DNA of 64,000 bases, from the NCBI GenBank assembly GCA_023429375.1, contig JAEYVY010000013.1, forward strand, positions 1 to 64,000, read 5' to 3'. A program made the position numbers and the translations under genes. This DNA is from Bacteroidota bacterium. GTDB taxonomy: Bacteria; Bacteroidota; Bacteroidia; Bacteroidales; Tannerellaceae. The notes under the pieces are model-generated. The model was not told the origin of the DNA and made no database searches. It was given only the letters and a program-made list of their open reading frames with translations. Below are positions 63,214 to 64,000 of the stretch, in pieces. Position 1 is the stretch's first letter; every line of letters starts with the position of its first letter.

Positions 63214-64000
63214 TTATTTACGCTGTCTACCGCGATTAGGCGATGGGCGTCTGCCGACGGATCGACCTGCAAATCCTTTGATTCTTTTGTTCTTCTCCGG
63301 CTCGTAAGAAGGAGTCTCACCTAATGCAGGGTCGACCGGAATTTTATATACTGTCTTTTGTAAGAAATCTTCAATTTTCTTAAAGGCATATTGCTCTTCA
63401 ACCGACACAAAAGTAATAGCCAAGCCTTCGCCTCCTGTTCCTCGAGCAGTACGTCCTATACGGTGGACGTAATCTTCCGGATCATGTGGAATATCATAAT
63501 TGACCACCAGACGTATATCATTAATATCGATTCCACGTGCTACGACATCGGTCGCAACCAAAATATCTACACGTCCGTTCTTGAATTCTTTCATCACCTC
63601 TTCACGCTGAACCTGTTCTAAGTCGGAATGCATGGCTGCGACATTAAAATTGAGACGTTTCAGCGTTGCTGCAAGTTCTTTTACTTTCATCTTGGATGAG
63701 GAGAAGATGATGACACGTTGCGGACGGCTTTCCACAAACAGACTTTGTAGGATAGGAAGCTTTTGTGGTTCGTAACAAACATAAGCTGTTTGCATGATGG
63801 ATTCCGGCGGACGGGAAATCGCAATCTTTACTTCTTCCGGATCTTTTAGGATCGTCTTTGCCAAGGTCCGTATCTTAGGCGGCATAGTAGCCGAGAACAT
63901 GATTGTCTGACAATTCGTGGGCAGTTCTTTGTAGATAGACATGATGTCGTCGTAAAAGCCCATATCCAACATACGGTCTGCCTCATCAAGAATAAAGAAA
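63214..64000 (-). CDS. DEAD-box RNA helicase, RhlE-like (partial)
   Basis: About 262 C-terminal residues; the gene continues past the window edge. The edge carries motif II (ILDEADRMLDMGF). Then FSATMP (motif III), IIFSSS, VATDVVARGIDIND (motif V) and HRIGRTARGTG (motif VI). A short basic tail (GRRPSPNRGRQRK) suggests RNA contact. The stop lies 10 bp before the Tex start, so the two genes are co-transcribed on the minus strand. Confidence 0.93.
   Translation of the reverse strand, partial: FFILDEADRMLDMGFYDDIMSIYKELPTNCQTIMFSATMPPKIRTLAKTILKDPEEVKIAISRPPESIMQTAYVCYEPQKLPILQSLFVESRPQRVIIFSSSKMKVKELAATLKRLNFNVAAMHSDLEQVQREEVMKEFKNGRVDILVATDVVARGIDINDIRLVVNYDIPHDPEDYVHRIGRTARGTGGEGLAITFVSVEEQYAFKKIEDFLQKTVYKIPVDPALGETPSYEPEKNKRIKGFAGRSVGRRPSPNRGRQRK

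Overview
The window is a chromosomal segment of a Bacteroidales bacterium, most like Parabacteroides or Bacteroides. The evidence is two SusC/SusD pairs, a FecR/ECF-sigma pair, many lipoproteins, Na+-NQR, a Rho with a long disordered insert, Bacteroidetes-type -7 promoter boxes (TAnnTTTG), and pyruvate formate-lyase, which points to an anaerobe. The genus is an inference. One tRNA (Trp) is present. There is no rRNA, CRISPR array, IS element or prophage.

Layout. 1-8540: end of pntB, guanine deaminase, a T9SS-plug-like protein, then nqrABCD-F on the plus strand with nqrE reduced to a 35-codon remnant. 8608-14545 (minus): citrate synthase, isocitrate dehydrogenase and aconitase (the oxidative TCA branch to 2-oxoglutarate), and a DUF3078 membrane protein. 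14728-22032 (minus): rho, tilS, a zinc-ribbon coiled-coil protein, a Nif3-like protein and aspS. 22360-33242: an HU-like regulator, a DUF1232 protein, tRNA-Trp, a serine-type sulfatase, a three-gene LVIVD/barrel cluster, a UDG-superfamily protein, a lipoprotein phosphatase, a radical SAM protein, a DUF4251 protein, and an NlpC/P60 hydrolase next to a dipeptide epimerase (murein-peptide salvage). 33339-39689: a calcium ATPase, pflB/pflA and a small acetyltransferase. 39686-53094: an ECF sigma factor and FecR with a SusC/SusD/phosphodiesterase-fold locus, converging on a second SusD/SusC locus whose SusC gene carries two frameshifts. 53405-64000: folC, an MFS transporter, ispE, an S9 peptidase, a barrel protein, a Tex-like RNA-binding protein and the end of a DEAD-box helicase.

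Metabolically the segment combines sodium-pumping electron transport, transhydrogenase, the oxidative TCA branch and formate-producing fermentation, with outer-membrane uptake systems alongside.

The two most notable observations are these. (1) nqrE is essentially deleted from an otherwise intact nqr operon. (2) A dispersed family of intergenic arrays has an exact 22-bp period (10-bp CATCnCnATG-like core plus 12-bp A/T spacer). Four loci carry it. One of them, with a 30-bp-arm palindrome inside it, runs right up to the start codon of an HU-like DNA-binding gene.
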